A DNA stretch of 64,000 nucleotides from Streptomyces sp. NBC_00083 (GTDB lineage Bacteria; Actinomycetota; Actinomycetes; Streptomycetales; Streptomycetaceae): NCBI RefSeq assembly GCF_026343295.1, contig NZ_JAPELY010000002.1:434001-498000 (forward strand), read 5' to 3'. Numbering within the stretch: position 1 is the first letter of the stretch; each line of letters opens with the position of its first letter. The position numbers and the translations under genes are program-made. The notes beneath the pieces were generated by a model that saw only the letters and a list, made by a program, of their open reading frames with translations, was not told where the DNA came from and made no database searches. Below, in pieces: positions 17,271 through 27,747 of the stretch.

Positions 17271-17774
17271 TCAAGAGGTCGGCGGCGCCGGCTCGTGCGA
17301 GGCCGACTGGCGGGCCGAGAGCGCCGAGTTGAAGCGGGTCAGCAGCGCGCAGAACGACTCCCGCTCGTCGTCCGTCCAGCCGTCCGTGACCTGTGCCATC
17401 AGCTCGCGCCGCGAGGAGCGCACCTCTTCGAGGCGGGACTGGCCGCGCGGGGACAGCTGGAGCACGACGGCCCGCCCGTCCTCGGGGTGCGAGGTGCGCT
17501 TGACCAGGCCGGTGTCGACGAGCGGCGCGACCTGGCGGGTCACGGTCGAGGAGTCGATCCCCATGCCCGCGGCGAGCGCCTTGACGCCCATCGGGCCCTC
17601 CAGGTCGAGCCGGTTGAGCAGCAGGTACGCCGCCCGGTCCATCGAGTTGCGGACCTGTCCGACGCCGCCGAGCCTGGTCTGCTCTGCGCGGCGGGCGAAC
17701 ACGGCCACCTGGTGCTGGAGGGCATCGAGGAGGCCGGGGTCGAGCGGAGGAGTCATGTCCTGAACTGGCGGCAT
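17271..17774 (-). CDS. MarR-family transcriptional regulator
   Basis: 167 residues (161 if ATG 17756 is used). The winged helix is clear: MGVKALAAGMGIDSSTVTRQVAPLVDTGLVKRTSHPEDGRAVVLQLSPRG, with recognition helix and the DGR wing turn. Such dimers repress genes and release DNA on binding phenolic or drug-like ligands. The gene is divergent from the threonine dehydratase across ~155 bases, which makes that gene or itself the likely target. Upstream of the sigma factor on the same strand with a 24-base gap, so the three minus-strand genes may form one unit. Confidence 0.85.
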   Translation of the reverse strand: MPPVQDMTPPLDPGLLDALQHQVAVFARRAEQTRLGGVGQVRNSMDRAAYLLLNRLDLEGPMGVKALAAGMGIDSSTVTRQVAPLVDTGLVKRTSHPEDGRAVVLQLSPRGQSRLEEVRSSRRELMAQVTDGWTDDERESFCALLTRFNSALSARQSASHEPAPPTS

Positions 17775-17928
17775 GGCCGGGGCTCTCTCGTGCGGGTGTC
17801 GGTGTGGTGGGGAAAGAGTACGCGGCCGGACCGGCATACGTACCGGCGGTGCACAATCCTGTGGACAACTGCCCCGGCGCCCGGAATCCGGACGGCCGGG
17901 GCGGGGGTGAGCTGCGAGACTTGAGGTC

Positions 17929-19158
<1,230 letters not shown>

Positions 19159-19288
19159 ACCGCTGACAGGACGCGATGTATCGCGTTATGGTGTGGCCCG
19201 GTCGAGCTCGACCGGCTCCATCGGGCGTTCCCTGCCCGGCAAATCTAGGATTTGTCCAGGAAGTCACACCCAAACTGGGGGTACTCAC

Positions 19289-20326
19289 ATGCCAGGCGCC
19301 ATCTATGCCGAAGGCCTGGTGAAGACGTTCGGCGACGTCACGGCTCTGGACGGCGTGGACCTCGACGTCCCCGAAGGCACCGTCCTCGGCCTGCTCGGTC
19401 CCAACGGCGCCGGCAAGACCACCGCCGTACGCGTCCTGACCACCCTGCTCCAGCCCGACCGCGGTAAGGCGGTCGTCGCGGGCATCGACGTGCTCAAGCA
19501 TCCCACCGAAGTGCGGCGCGCGATCGGCCTGTCCGGCCAGTTCGCCGCCGTCGACGAATACCTCACCGGCCGCGAGAACCTGCGCATGGTCGGCCGGCTC
19601 TACCAGATGAGCGGCAAGGCCGCGAAGGTGCGGGCGGGCGAACTGCTCGACCGCTTCAACCTCGCCGACGCCGCCGACCGCCCCGCCAAGACGTACTCCG
19701 GCGGCATGCGCCGCCGCCTCGACCTCGCGGCCGCCCTCGTGGTCTCGCCGCCCGTCATGTTCATGGACGAGCCGACCACCGGCCTCGACCCGCGCAACCG
19801 GCAGCAACTGTGGGAAGTCATCCAGGAGTTGGTGGCCGGCGGCACCACCCTGCTGCTCACCACCCAGTACCTGGAGGAGGCCGACCGCCTGGCCCACGAC
19901 ATCTGCGTCGTCGACCACGGCAAGGTCATCGCCCGCGGCAGCTCCGACCAGCTCAAGGCCCGCACCGGCGGCGAGCGCGTCGAGGTCGTCGTCCACCAGG
20001 GCGACCAGATGGAGCCGGCCCGCGGCGTCCTCGCCGGCTTCGGCAAGGGCGCGGTCAAGGTCGAGGAACACACCCGCCGCCTCACCGTCCCGGTCTCCGG
20101 CGGCGCCAAGCTGCTCGCCGAGGTCATCCGCGAACTCGACGCCAGGGGAGTCGAGATCGACGACATCGGCCTGCGCCGCCCCACCCTCGACGACGTCTTC
20201 ATCTCCCTGACCGGCCACGCGGCCGAGACCGCCGCGGACGGAACCGCGGACGGAACCGGGGACGGACCGGGCCCGGACGGCGAAACGGTCCGCCGGCCCG
20301 ACGTACAGAAGGAGCAGACCCCGTGA
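19289..20326 (+). CDS. ABC exporter ATP-binding subunit, DrrA family
   Basis: 345 residues. Walker A GPNGAGKTT, signature YSGGMRRRLDLA, Walker B VMFMDEPTTGLD and a His switch LLTTQYLEEADRLAHD are all intact; the C-terminal ~100 residues are the DrrA-type regulatory extension. It powers an exporter of the daunorubicin-resistance type; the substrate is unknown. ATG 19289 with GGGGG upstream is chosen. The stop overlaps the permease start by 4 bases (GTGA), so translation is coupled. Confidence 0.92.
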   Translation: MPGAIYAEGLVKTFGDVTALDGVDLDVPEGTVLGLLGPNGAGKTTAVRVLTTLLQPDRGKAVVAGIDVLKHPTEVRRAIGLSGQFAAVDEYLTGRENLRMVGRLYQMSGKAAKVRAGELLDRFNLADAADRPAKTYSGGMRRRLDLAAALVVSPPVMFMDEPTTGLDPRNRQQLWEVIQELVAGGTTLLLTTQYLEEADRLAHDICVVDHGKVIARGSSDQLKARTGGERVEVVVHQGDQMEPARGVLAGFGKGAVKVEEHTRRLTVPVSGGAKLLAEVIRELDARGVEIDDIGLRRPTLDDVFISLTGHAAETAADGTADGTGDGPGPDGETVRRPDVQKEQTP

Positions 20327-21123
20327 GCGCCCTGAGCGATTCCCTGGTCCTCGCCCAGCGGAATCTGATCCGCATGAAGCGGATCCCCGAAGTGGTCCTG
20401 TTCGGCCTGATCCAGCCGATCATGTTCGTCGTCCTGTTCACCTACGTCTTCGGCGGATCCATCCAGGTCGGCGGCTCGCTCTCGCAGCAGAGCTACCGCG
20501 AGTTCCTCATGGCCGGCATCTTCGCGCAGACCGTCACCTTCGCGACGGCCGGCGCCGGCGCCGGCATCGCGGACGACATGCACAAGGGCCTCATCGACCG
20601 CTTCCGCTCGCTGCCCATGGCGCGCGGCGCGGTGCTCACCGGACGCACCCTGGCGGACCTGGCACAGACCGCCGTGACCCTGGTGGTGCTGGCCGGGGTC
20701 GCCCTCCTGATCGGCTGGCGCATCCACGACGGCGTCCCCAAGGCCCTCGCCGCGTTCGGCCTGCTGCTCCTGCTCGGGTACGCGTTCTCGTGGATCGGCG
20801 CCCTGATCGGCCTGTCCGTGCGCACCCCCGAGGCGGCCACCTCCGGCGGACTGATCTGGCTGTTCCCGCTGACCTTCATCTCCAACGCGTTCGTGGACTC
20901 CAACAACCTGCCGGCGTTCTTCCGGCACATCGCGGAGTGGAACCCGTTCAGCACCACCGTCCAGGCGTCCAGGGAGCTGTTCGGCAATCTGCCGCCCGGC
21001 TTCCAGACACCGGACGCCTGGCCGATGCGGCACGCGATCCTCGCCTCGGTGCTGTGGTCGCTGCTGATCCTGGTGGTCTTCCGGGCACTCGCGGTCCGCA
21101 AGTACCGCAGGGCGGCGGGCTGA
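20323..21123 (+). CDS. ABC-2 type permease, DrrB family
   Basis: 266 residues with about six transmembrane segments (VVLFGLIQPIMFVVLFTYVF the first) and the ABC-2 signature region RFRSLPMARGAVLTGRTLAD. It forms the membrane channel with the upstream ATPase. GTG 20323 overlaps the ATPase stop and has AAGGAG about 9 bases upstream. No resistance or biosynthetic gene adjoins, so the cargo cannot be named. Confidence 0.9.
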   Translation: MSALSDSLVLAQRNLIRMKRIPEVVLFGLIQPIMFVVLFTYVFGGSIQVGGSLSQQSYREFLMAGIFAQTVTFATAGAGAGIADDMHKGLIDRFRSLPMARGAVLTGRTLADLAQTAVTLVVLAGVALLIGWRIHDGVPKALAAFGLLLLLGYAFSWIGALIGLSVRTPEAATSGGLIWLFPLTFISNAFVDSNNLPAFFRHIAEWNPFSTTVQASRELFGNLPPGFQTPDAWPMRHAILASVLWSLLILVVFRALAVRKYRRAAG

Positions 21124-21179
21124 GCGGACGGGCGGAAGGGACGGACCGAGGAGGCTCCGGACACGCCTACACTCCCTGC

Positions 21180-21518
21180 ATGGCACAGAAGATCGTCACC
21201 ATCTACACCGATGACCTCACGGGTGAAGAAACCACCGAGGCGGCCACGCACCAGATCGTCATCGACGGCGTGGCTTACGAGATCGACCTCGCTCCGGAGA
21301 GCTACGACAAGTTCCTCGAAGCGGTGGCCCCCTTCACCAAGGCGGGCCGCCGGGTCCGCGCCGGCAAGGCCAAGGCGGCGCCCGCACGGCCGAACGGCGC
21401 CGGCGGCAACGACACCGCGGCCATCAGGGCCTGGGCCAAGGAGAACGGCCACCACGTGAACGACCGCGGCCGGGTCCCCGCCGAGGTCCGCGAGGCCTAC
21501 GAGAAGGCCGCGAAGTAA
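21180..21518 (+). CDS. Lsr2-family nucleoid-associated protein
   Basis: 112 residues. The N-terminal dimerisation domain begins MAQKIVTIYTDDLTGEE and carries the usual VAYEIDLAPE; a basic Ala/Pro linker follows, then the C-terminal DNA-binding domain IRAWAKENGHHVNDRGRVPAEV with the AT-groove RGR core. Lsr2 proteins bridge AT-rich DNA and silence acquired genes. Streptomyces commonly has lsr2 and a paralogue lsrL elsewhere on the chromosome; I cannot tell which this copy corresponds to. It lies 57 bases after the ABC permease and ends at a strong shared terminator. Confidence 0.9.
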   Translation: MAQKIVTIYTDDLTGEETTEAATHQIVIDGVAYEIDLAPESYDKFLEAVAPFTKAGRRVRAGKAKAAPARPNGAGGNDTAAIRAWAKENGHHVNDRGRVPAEVREAYEKAAK

Positions 21519-21564
21519 CGGAGCCCGGCCCCAGGGCGGCCTCCACGCCGCGGGGACACGACGC

Positions 21565-21600
21565 GAAGCCCCCGGCCGCTCGAAGGCGGCCGGGGGCTTC
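21565..21600. terminator. Strong bidirectional terminator (lsr2-like / greA)
   Basis: A perfect 15-bp stem (GAAGCCCCCGGCCGC with its complement) around the loop TCGAAG sits between the two convergent genes. Confidence 0.9.
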
Positions 21601-21635
21601 CTGGTGCGTACGGCGCTCCGTTCGGCGCGGGCTCG

Positions 21636-22133
21636 TCAGCCGTTGAACGGGACGGCCGCGAGGATCTTCACCGAGGCCTTGTTGCCGTTGGGCAGCTCGT
21701 ACTCGGCGTCCTCGCCGACCTTCTTGCCGTTCACGCCGGAGCCGAGCGGCGACTGCGGCGAGTACGTCTCGATCTCCGTCGAGGCGTACTCACGCGAGGC
21801 CATCAGGAATTCCAGGGTGTCGTCCGGGTCGCCGTCGAAGGCGATCGTGACGAGCATGCCGGGGGCCACCACGCCGTCCGCGGCAGGGGCCTCACCGACC
21901 TTGGCGTGCTCGAGGAGCTGGGTCAGCTGGCGCACCCGGAGCTCCATCTTGCCCTGCTCCTCCTTGGCCGCGTGGTACCCGCCGTTCTCCCGGAGGTCAC
22001 CCTCCTCACGGGCCGCCGCGATCTTTACGGCGATCTCCGTGCGCGCGGGACCAGACAGGTACTCCAGCTCGGCCCTGAGCTGGTTGTACGCCTCCTGGGT
22101 CAGCCAGGTGACGTTGTCGCTGGTCTGGGTCAC
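21636..22133 (-). CDS. greA: Transcription elongation factor GreA
   Basis: 165 residues. The N-terminal coiled coil (LTQEAYNQLRAELEYLSGPARTEIAVKIAAAREEGDLREN) carries the acidic tip EEGDLREN that enters the RNA polymerase secondary channel; the C-terminal FKBP-like domain follows (SPQSPLGSGVNGKKVGEDAEYELPNG). It rescues backtracked polymerase by stimulating RNA cleavage. GTG 22133 is chosen because GAGGAG lies just upstream; an in-frame start at 22163 is less likely. Confidence 0.95.
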   Translation of the reverse strand: MTQTSDNVTWLTQEAYNQLRAELEYLSGPARTEIAVKIAAAREEGDLRENGGYHAAKEEQGKMELRVRQLTQLLEHAKVGEAPAADGVVAPGMLVTIAFDGDPDDTLEFLMASREYASTEIETYSPQSPLGSGVNGKKVGEDAEYELPNGNKASVKILAAVPFNG

Positions 22134-22337
22134 AGGTGCTCCTCGTCGGTACTGGGTATACAAAGCATCGCCCTACCCAGAAGCATGTGCCTGGTTGGGT
22201 GGGCGAAACCACGAGCCTAACAATTCAGGTGCCCCAGGGGGAGGACATAAACCGCTAGAACTTCATCGACGCAGGTCAGAAACGGTACGTCGGCACGGTT
22301 GACGTCCGCCGCCCGGACGGCGGGCGGGGCGGACCGG

Positions 22338-22739
22338 TCAGCCGGACTGGCAGCTGACCAGATCGGCGGCGGTGGCCCGCGAGGTCGTGGTGATCGTGAC
22401 CACCCGGTCGACCTGCTTGACCGGCTCGTCGAACCGGAAGTCCGCCCGGCCCACGTCGTCCCCGCTGGTCTGCTGGGCGCGCAGGGTGCAGGTGCCCTTG
22501 GCGTCCTTGCCCTTGGTCACTTCGAGGTGCACCTCGACCTTGGTGTCCGAGACGACCTTGAACTTGATCACCTGGGCGGAGAGCGACTGCCCGCCCACGT
22601 AGTCCACGCCGATCCAGACGACCACACCGAGCAGCGCGGCGCCGAGCACCGAGCCGACGACCTTCAGCTTGCGGTCCGCGCGCTGGTCCGCCGAGCGCCC
22701 GTAGCGCCCCTGGGGAAGCTGCTCGCGCACAGCGGCCAT
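22338..22739 (-). CDS. DUF4307 membrane protein
   Basis: 133 residues. A short basic N region (PQGRYGRSADQRADRK) precedes one transmembrane helix (~residues 28-46, VVGSVLGAALLGVVVWIGV); the remaining ~85 residues are predicted outside the membrane and beta-rich, with two cysteines (GTCTLRA, LVSCQSG) that may pair. ATG 22739 has AGGAGG seven bases upstream. The position between greA and mca matches the usual actinobacterial order for DUF4307 genes. Role unknown. Confidence 0.8.
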   Translation of the reverse strand: MAAVREQLPQGRYGRSADQRADRKLKVVGSVLGAALLGVVVWIGVDYVGGQSLSAQVIKFKVVSDTKVEVHLEVTKGKDAKGTCTLRAQQTSGDDVGRADFRFDEPVKQVDRVVTITTTSRATAADLVSCQSG

Positions 22740-22866
22740 GATCGTCCTCCTGCTGGTGGGGATACCCGGAATTTTCCGTCCCCCGATTCGGTCACTATAG
22801 AAGCCGCCCCACGCACGGATCACAGAGGGCGCCCCGTTTACTTACTGAGTCACCGAGGATCGAGTC

Positions 22867-23748
22867 TTGACTGAGCAGCTGCGACTGATGGCCGTCCACG
22901 CCCACCCCGACGACGAGTCGAGCAAGGGCGCGGCCACCATGGCGAAGTATGTGTCCGAGGGGGTGGACGTGCTGGTCGTGACCTGCACGGGAGGCGAGCG
23001 CGGCTCCATCCTCAATCCCAAGCTCCAGGGCGACGCCTACATCGAGGCGAACATCCACGAGGTCCGCAAGCGCGAGATGGACGAGGCCCGCGAGATCCTC
23101 GGCGTCCGCCAGGAGTGGCTCGGTTTCGTCGATTCGGGCCTGCCCGAGGGCGACCCGCTGCCGCCGCTGCCCGAGGGCTGCTTCGCCCTGGAGGACGTCG
23201 ACACCGCGGCCGGCCGTCTGGTCCGTTCCATCCGTCACTTCCGTCCCCAGGTCATCACGACCTACGACGAGAACGGCGGCTACCCGCACCCCGACCACAT
23301 CATGACCCACAAGATCACGATGGTGGCCTTCGACGGAGCGGCCGACACCGAGAAGTTCCCCGAGGCCGAGTTCGGCCCGGCCCACCAGCCGCAGAAGCTG
23401 TACTACAACCAGGGCTTCAACAAGCCGCGCACGGTTGCCCTGCACGAGGCGCTCCTCGCCCGCGGCATGGAGTCCCCCTACGGCGACTGGCTGGAGCGGT
23501 GGAAGGAGTTCGGCCGCGCCGAACGCACGCTGACCACGCACGTTCCCTGCGCCGAGTTCTTCGAGATCCGGGACAAGGCGCTGATCGCGCACGCCACGCA
23601 GATCGACCCCGACGGCGGCTGGTTCCGCGTTCCGCTCGACCTCCAGAAGGACGTCTGGCCGACCGAGGAGTACGAGCTGGCGAAGTCGCTCGTGGACACT
23701 TCCCTCCCCGAGGACGACCTCTTCGCGGGCGTACGCGACAATGCCTGA
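22867..23748 (+). CDS. mca: Mycothiol S-conjugate amidase
   Basis: 293 residues of the LmbE/MshB fold. Zinc site: AHPDDE near the N terminus (His13, Asp16) with the later HPDH motif. It cleaves mycothiol conjugates of toxins to release a mercapturic acid for export and recycle GlcN-Ins, the actinobacterial detoxification route. TTG 22867 is the start giving the conserved MTEQLRLMAVHAHPDDE; a GAGGATCGAG stretch lies upstream. It overlaps the next small gene by 8 bases. Confidence 0.95.
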   Translation: MTEQLRLMAVHAHPDDESSKGAATMAKYVSEGVDVLVVTCTGGERGSILNPKLQGDAYIEANIHEVRKREMDEAREILGVRQEWLGFVDSGLPEGDPLPPLPEGCFALEDVDTAAGRLVRSIRHFRPQVITTYDENGGYPHPDHIMTHKITMVAFDGAADTEKFPEAEFGPAHQPQKLYYNQGFNKPRTVALHEALLARGMESPYGDWLERWKEFGRAERTLTTHVPCAEFFEIRDKALIAHATQIDPDGGWFRVPLDLQKDVWPTEEYELAKSLVDTSLPEDDLFAGVRDNA

Positions 23749-23992
23749 TATGAGCGCAAGCCTCGCAATGACGCACTTGGTCCCGCTGGCCGCCGAACTC
23801 AACGACGACAAGGTGACGCCGGGCGTCCTCGGGTTCGTCGTCTTCGCGGCACTCGCCCTCGGCGTGTGGATGCTGATGAAGTCGATGAACCGCCACATGG
23901 GGAAGGTCTCCTTCGAGGAGGCGCCGGACGCCTCCCCGTCCACGGACACCCCGGCGGCGGCCCCGGCCAAGGGCGCACCGAACAAGGCCTGA
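23741..23992 (+). CDS. Small membrane protein coupled to mca
   Basis: 83 residues (80 if ATG 23750 is used). One transmembrane helix (TPGVLGFVVFAALALGVWMLMKSM) is followed by a cytoplasmic tail rich in Ala, Pro and Ser. It overlaps the 3' end of mca, so translation is probably coupled. Conserved beside mca in streptomycetes as I recall (SCO4968-like). A role in anchoring or transport is possible but nothing in the sequence shows it. Confidence 0.78.
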   Translation: MPDMSASLAMTHLVPLAAELNDDKVTPGVLGFVVFAALALGVWMLMKSMNRHMGKVSFEEAPDASPSTDTPAAAPAKGAPNKA

Positions 23993-24008
23993 CCCCGGCC
24001 CACCGGCC

Positions 24009-24062
24009 GCCGAACGCCCCCGCCGCGCCCGTCCAGGGCGCGGGGCGGGGGCGGCGTTCGGC
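24009..24062. terminator. Hairpin between mca operon and STAND NTPase gene
   Basis: GCCGAACGC and its distant complement GCGTTCGGC enclose further GC pairing with small bulges, between the two convergent genes. Confidence 0.65.
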
Positions 24063-24074
24063 CGTGGCCGGGCG

Positions 24075-27000
24075 TCAGCGTCCCGACGCCACCGGCACCC
24101 CCATGACCTCCCGGGCGTGCCGGTCCGGGACCATGCCCAGCTGCCAGGCCTGCCACCCCGCCTCCAGGGAGATCCCGCGCTCCAGCATGAGCGCGAAGGC
24201 CTCCGCGCAGTCCTCCAGCTTGCCGTCGCGCGCGTCGTGCGCGGCCCGCAGCAGCTGGGCCACCTCCTCCTGCGCCACCGCGGTCCCGACGTCCACACCG
24301 CCGGCGCCCGCGAAGGGGAGCAGCGTGCAGCGCAGGAAGCGCGACCAGTCCCCGCCGCGCCGGTCGTCGTACGAGGCGAACAGCGCGGTCGCCTCGTCGC
24401 ACAGGGCGAGCGCCGGGCCCGGACGGCTGTTGCCCGCGTCGATCAACGCCAGCTCCAGACAGGTCCAGGCCTCGCCGTGCGCCACCCCGATGCGGTGGAA
24501 GTCGGCGCGCGCGTCGACCAGGAGCTGCCGCGCGAAGCCCGAATTGCGGAGATTGCCGGTCTGGGCGGCCCGCTGGTCGCGGGTGACCCGGCCCGAGTGG
24601 TGGCGGGCGCACGCGAGACCGTACACATCGCGCATCCGCGAGAACATCGTGCGGGCCCGCTCCAGCTCCCGCACCGCCTGGTCGCGGTCGCCGCGCTCCT
24701 CGAGGGCCTGGCCCAGGTAGTACAGCGTCCACGCCTCGCCGCGCGCGTCCTCCTGCTCGCGGTGGCGCGACAGGGCCTGGCGGAGCCCGTCCGCCGCGGC
24801 CGTCGCGTCGCCCTCGACGAGCCGGGCCCGCGCCAGCTGGGTCAGCGCCCACGCCTCGCCGCGCCCGTCACGCGTACGCCCGTACAGTTCGAGCGCGGTG
24901 CGCAACTCGCCCTCCGCGCGCGGTACTTCACCGGTGCGCAGATAGAGCTGACCGAGCTGGAAGTGGGTCCACGCCTCGCCGTGCAGCGACTCGTTCTCGC
25001 GGTGCAGGGCGAGGGCGGTGGCCAGCAGGGTCCGCGCGGCGGCGAGGTTCGAGCGGTCGCGCTCGACGGCCGCCAGGGCGTGCAGCGACCAGGCGCGGTC
25101 GCCCGCCAGCTCCTCGCCCGCCTGGAGATCGATCGCCTCGCGCAGCCGGGCCGCGGCCTCCGCGAGATTGCCCTGGTGGTGCAGGGTGATGCCGAGCGAA
25201 CACAGCGCGAGCGCCTGGCCCGCGTCGTGCTGCGCCTCGCGGTAGAGGTTGACCACGGACGACAGCGTGGTGCGCGCGGTGTCGAGCTCGCCGAGCTGGC
25301 GGGCCGCGATGCCGGTGCGCCACTGCACGGACCGTACGAGCAGCCCCTGGTCGACGGCCTGCGTCAACTCGCTGATCTCGCCCAGGCGGTAGAGGTCGCC
25401 GCGCAGCAGGCAGTAGTCGCAGAGCGCACCCAGCAGGCTGAGGACGGCCTCCTGGTCGACGCCCTCGGCCTGGCGCAGGGCCGCCGTGATGAAGCTCGAC
25501 TCGTCGTCCAGCCAGCGCAGCGCCGCGTCGAGCGAGGGGAAGCCGTGACCGCCGAACTGACCGGCCCGCGTCGACATCTTGCCGTCGACCATGCGGCCCA
25601 CCGCGTCCGCGAGTTCGGCGTAGTTGCGGATCAGGCGCTCCTGCGCGGCGACCCGCTCGGCCTGCTCCTCCTCGTCGGCGAGCCGCGCCTCGGCGAAGGC
25701 CCGCACCACGTCGTGCAGCCGGTAGCGGCTGCCGCGCACATGGTCGATGAGCCCGGCGCGGGCGAGCGCGGTGAGCTGGCGCTGTGCCTCCTGCTCGTCC
25801 GCGCCGAGCAGCGCCGCCGCGGCCGCCGCGCCCAGTGAGGCCCGGCCCGCCAGCGCGAGCCGGCGCAGGAGGCGGCGGGCCGGCTCGGACTGGTCGGTGT
25901 AGCGCAGCCACAGCGCCCGCTCGGTGGGCGCGACCGGGCCGTACGCGCCGAGATCCGCGGCGAGCGCCCGCGCCGAGCGCGGCCCGAGCGAGGACCCGGC
26001 GACGCGCAGCGCCAGCGGCAGCCCGCCGCACAACTGCCGTACCAGCTCGGCCGATTCGCCGTCGTAGGGATCGGTGTCCGTCCCCTCGGCGGCCTCCCGC
26101 AGAAGCTCCTCGGCGCCCGCCGCGTCCAGCGGCTCGACCGCGAGCTGGTGGACCCAGGCGGGGAAGTCGGCGGGCAGGTCGAGCGGCTTGGACGAGGTGA
26201 CGAGGACCAGGCCCTCGGAGCGCTGCGGCACCAGAGTGCTCACCTGCTCCGCGTCGTCGGTGTCGTCGAGGACGACGGTGACCGGGAGGTCCGTCAGATG
26301 CTGGTGGTAGAGCTCGGTGAGCCGGCGTACCTGCTGCTCGGGCGAGGTCCTTCCCCGCGGGCTCGGCTCCGCCCGGTCGGGGGAGACCCCGTTGCGGAAG
26401 AGGAGCTGTTCGCGGGGCGCGCCGAGCCGGTTGAGCAGGTGGAGCAGCGCGTCGCGGGTGGGCAGCGGGTGCTCGCCCGCGAGGCCGCCGCCGCGCATGT
26501 CGACGAGGCAGGCGCCGCGGAACTGGTCGCGCAGCCCGTGCGCCGCCCGCAGCGCCAGGGTGCTGCGGCCCGAGCCCGGTGCGCCGTGCAGGACGACGAC
26601 GACCGGGCGGGTCTCGGTCGAGGCGCGGGCGGCCTGCACCCACTGCGCGATCCGCGCCAGCTCGGGCCGCCGCCCCGCGAACGGGCCCTGCGGGTCGGGC
26701 AGATGACCGAACGACTGCTCGAGGACCGACCTGCGTCGGGCCGCCGCGCTCTTGTCGGTGCCGCGCAGCTGCGTCGGCACCTTCTTCTTCTGCTGCGGCT
26801 TGGGACTCACCGCCCGCTGCTGGTCGAGGAAGGGCCGGATGCCGCGTACTTCGAGCGCGGTCAGCCACTGCAGCCGCAGCTGTTCGAGGCCGCCGGGCTG
26901 GGCGAGCGCCCCGGCCCTGCGGTGCGCGGCCGGCAGGTGCGAGAGCGTCACCTTGGCGACCGTGGCGGCGGCCCCGGCCACCAGCACGGCCGCGCCCGTG

Positions 27001-27323
27001 CCCACCGCGCCGCCCGCGCCGAGCCCCAGCGCCAGATCGACGACCACGGCGACGAGCGCGCCAACACCCGTGGCCAGTACGCCCGTTGTTCCCCCGTCCC
27101 GCCGGAACCGCTCCCCGAACGAGAGCTGCCCGACCGCCGCCTCGTCCAGCGCGTCGGTGTACGCCGCGTACTCCTCCGCCGCGCTCTCGGCCAGCGCATC
27201 GAGCGCGCCCCGGCCCCGGGAGAGCAGCGCGCTGCCGTCGGACCGCCCGCCGGAGCGCCGCACCTCTTCCTCCACGGCCCGCACCAACAGCCTCTCGGCC
27301 TCGGCCCGATGGCTGTCCCGCAT
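24075..27323 (-). CDS. STAND/NB-ARC NTPase with membrane hairpin and TPR array
   Basis: 1082 residues. Order: a helical N region (1-80); two adjoining transmembrane helices (~81-103, ~105-125) that would form a membrane hairpin; a basic linker; an NB-ARC ATPase with Walker A GAPGSGRST (247-255), Walker B VTVVLDDTDD and the GLPLAL motif; a winged-helix segment; then ~450 residues of TPR-like helical repeats with recurring GEAW. STAND proteins sense a ligand through the repeats and oligomerise to act. ATG 27323 is chosen for GAGGGGGA just upstream. The effector may be the N-terminal membrane part, since no enzymatic domain is seen. Beside a methyltransferase island. Confidence 0.85.
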   Translation of the reverse strand: MRDSHRAEAERLLVRAVEEEVRRSGGRSDGSALLSRGRGALDALAESAAEEYAAYTDALDEAAVGQLSFGERFRRDGGTTGVLATGVGALVAVVVDLALGLGAGGAVGTGAAVLVAGAAATVAKVTLSHLPAAHRRAGALAQPGGLEQLRLQWLTALEVRGIRPFLDQQRAVSPKPQQKKKVPTQLRGTDKSAAARRRSVLEQSFGHLPDPQGPFAGRRPELARIAQWVQAARASTETRPVVVVLHGAPGSGRSTLALRAAHGLRDQFRGACLVDMRGGGLAGEHPLPTRDALLHLLNRLGAPREQLLFRNGVSPDRAEPSPRGRTSPEQQVRRLTELYHQHLTDLPVTVVLDDTDDAEQVSTLVPQRSEGLVLVTSSKPLDLPADFPAWVHQLAVEPLDAAGAEELLREAAEGTDTDPYDGESAELVRQLCGGLPLALRVAGSSLGPRSARALAADLGAYGPVAPTERALWLRYTDQSEPARRLLRRLALAGRASLGAAAAAALLGADEQEAQRQLTALARAGLIDHVRGSRYRLHDVVRAFAEARLADEEEQAERVAAQERLIRNYAELADAVGRMVDGKMSTRAGQFGGHGFPSLDAALRWLDDESSFITAALRQAEGVDQEAVLSLLGALCDYCLLRGDLYRLGEISELTQAVDQGLLVRSVQWRTGIAARQLGELDTARTTLSSVVNLYREAQHDAGQALALCSLGITLHHQGNLAEAAARLREAIDLQAGEELAGDRAWSLHALAAVERDRSNLAAARTLLATALALHRENESLHGEAWTHFQLGQLYLRTGEVPRAEGELRTALELYGRTRDGRGEAWALTQLARARLVEGDATAAADGLRQALSRHREQEDARGEAWTLYYLGQALEERGDRDQAVRELERARTMFSRMRDVYGLACARHHSGRVTRDQRAAQTGNLRNSGFARQLLVDARADFHRIGVAHGEAWTCLELALIDAGNSRPGPALALCDEATALFASYDDRRGGDWSRFLRCTLLPFAGAGGVDVGTAVAQEEVAQLLRAAHDARDGKLEDCAEAFALMLERGISLEAGWQAWQLGMVPDRHAREVMGVPVASGR

Positions 27324-27615
27324 ATCCGTCCCCCTCAAGAGAGCCCCGTCGTCCGCGTGCGCATCCAGTGTCGTGCGTGACGTGGCCGGGCGCGAGGGAG
27401 TCGGCGGATCATCTCCCTTGTGGGGGAGGGGGATTGTGGGGCGTTGGCCCTACTTCCTGCACCACGCGGTGGTGACGCCAGCAGCTGTGGTCCGTGCCGA
27501 ACCTCAGCCCTGCGTGTGATCTGGCTCACGCGCTTACTCGTCATTGGTTGCGTCGGCGGCTCAGACGCCTCAGACATCCGACCCGTTGGAGCTGCACTAA
27601 GCGTGTGTGGGAGTG

Positions 27616-27634
27616 TGCGCAGCTACGCTGCGCA
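27616..27634. promoter_or_regulatory. Palindrome TGCGCAG-N5-CTGCGCA, copy 1
   Basis: A perfect 7-bp inverted repeat with a 5-base spacer (CTACG). The same arms with another 5-base spacer recur exactly 132 bp downstream. Candidate operator for the methyltransferase transcript, or a candidate bipartite recognition site for that enzyme. Confidence 0.55.
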
Positions 27635-27747
27635 GATGACGCGCCGGGCTATGGCAGCCACTCGTAGCCCAGCGATTCAACGCTAATCTCGGGGCAGATC
27701 GATCATCTGTGGGGGGTTCAGCCCGTGCAGTCGAACGATCTCTTGCA

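Noticed and set aside
19289-21518. Antibiotic biosynthetic cluster around the DrrAB pair
   Set aside because: No synthase, tailoring enzyme or cluster regulator adjoins; DrrAB-type exporters are common outside clusters.
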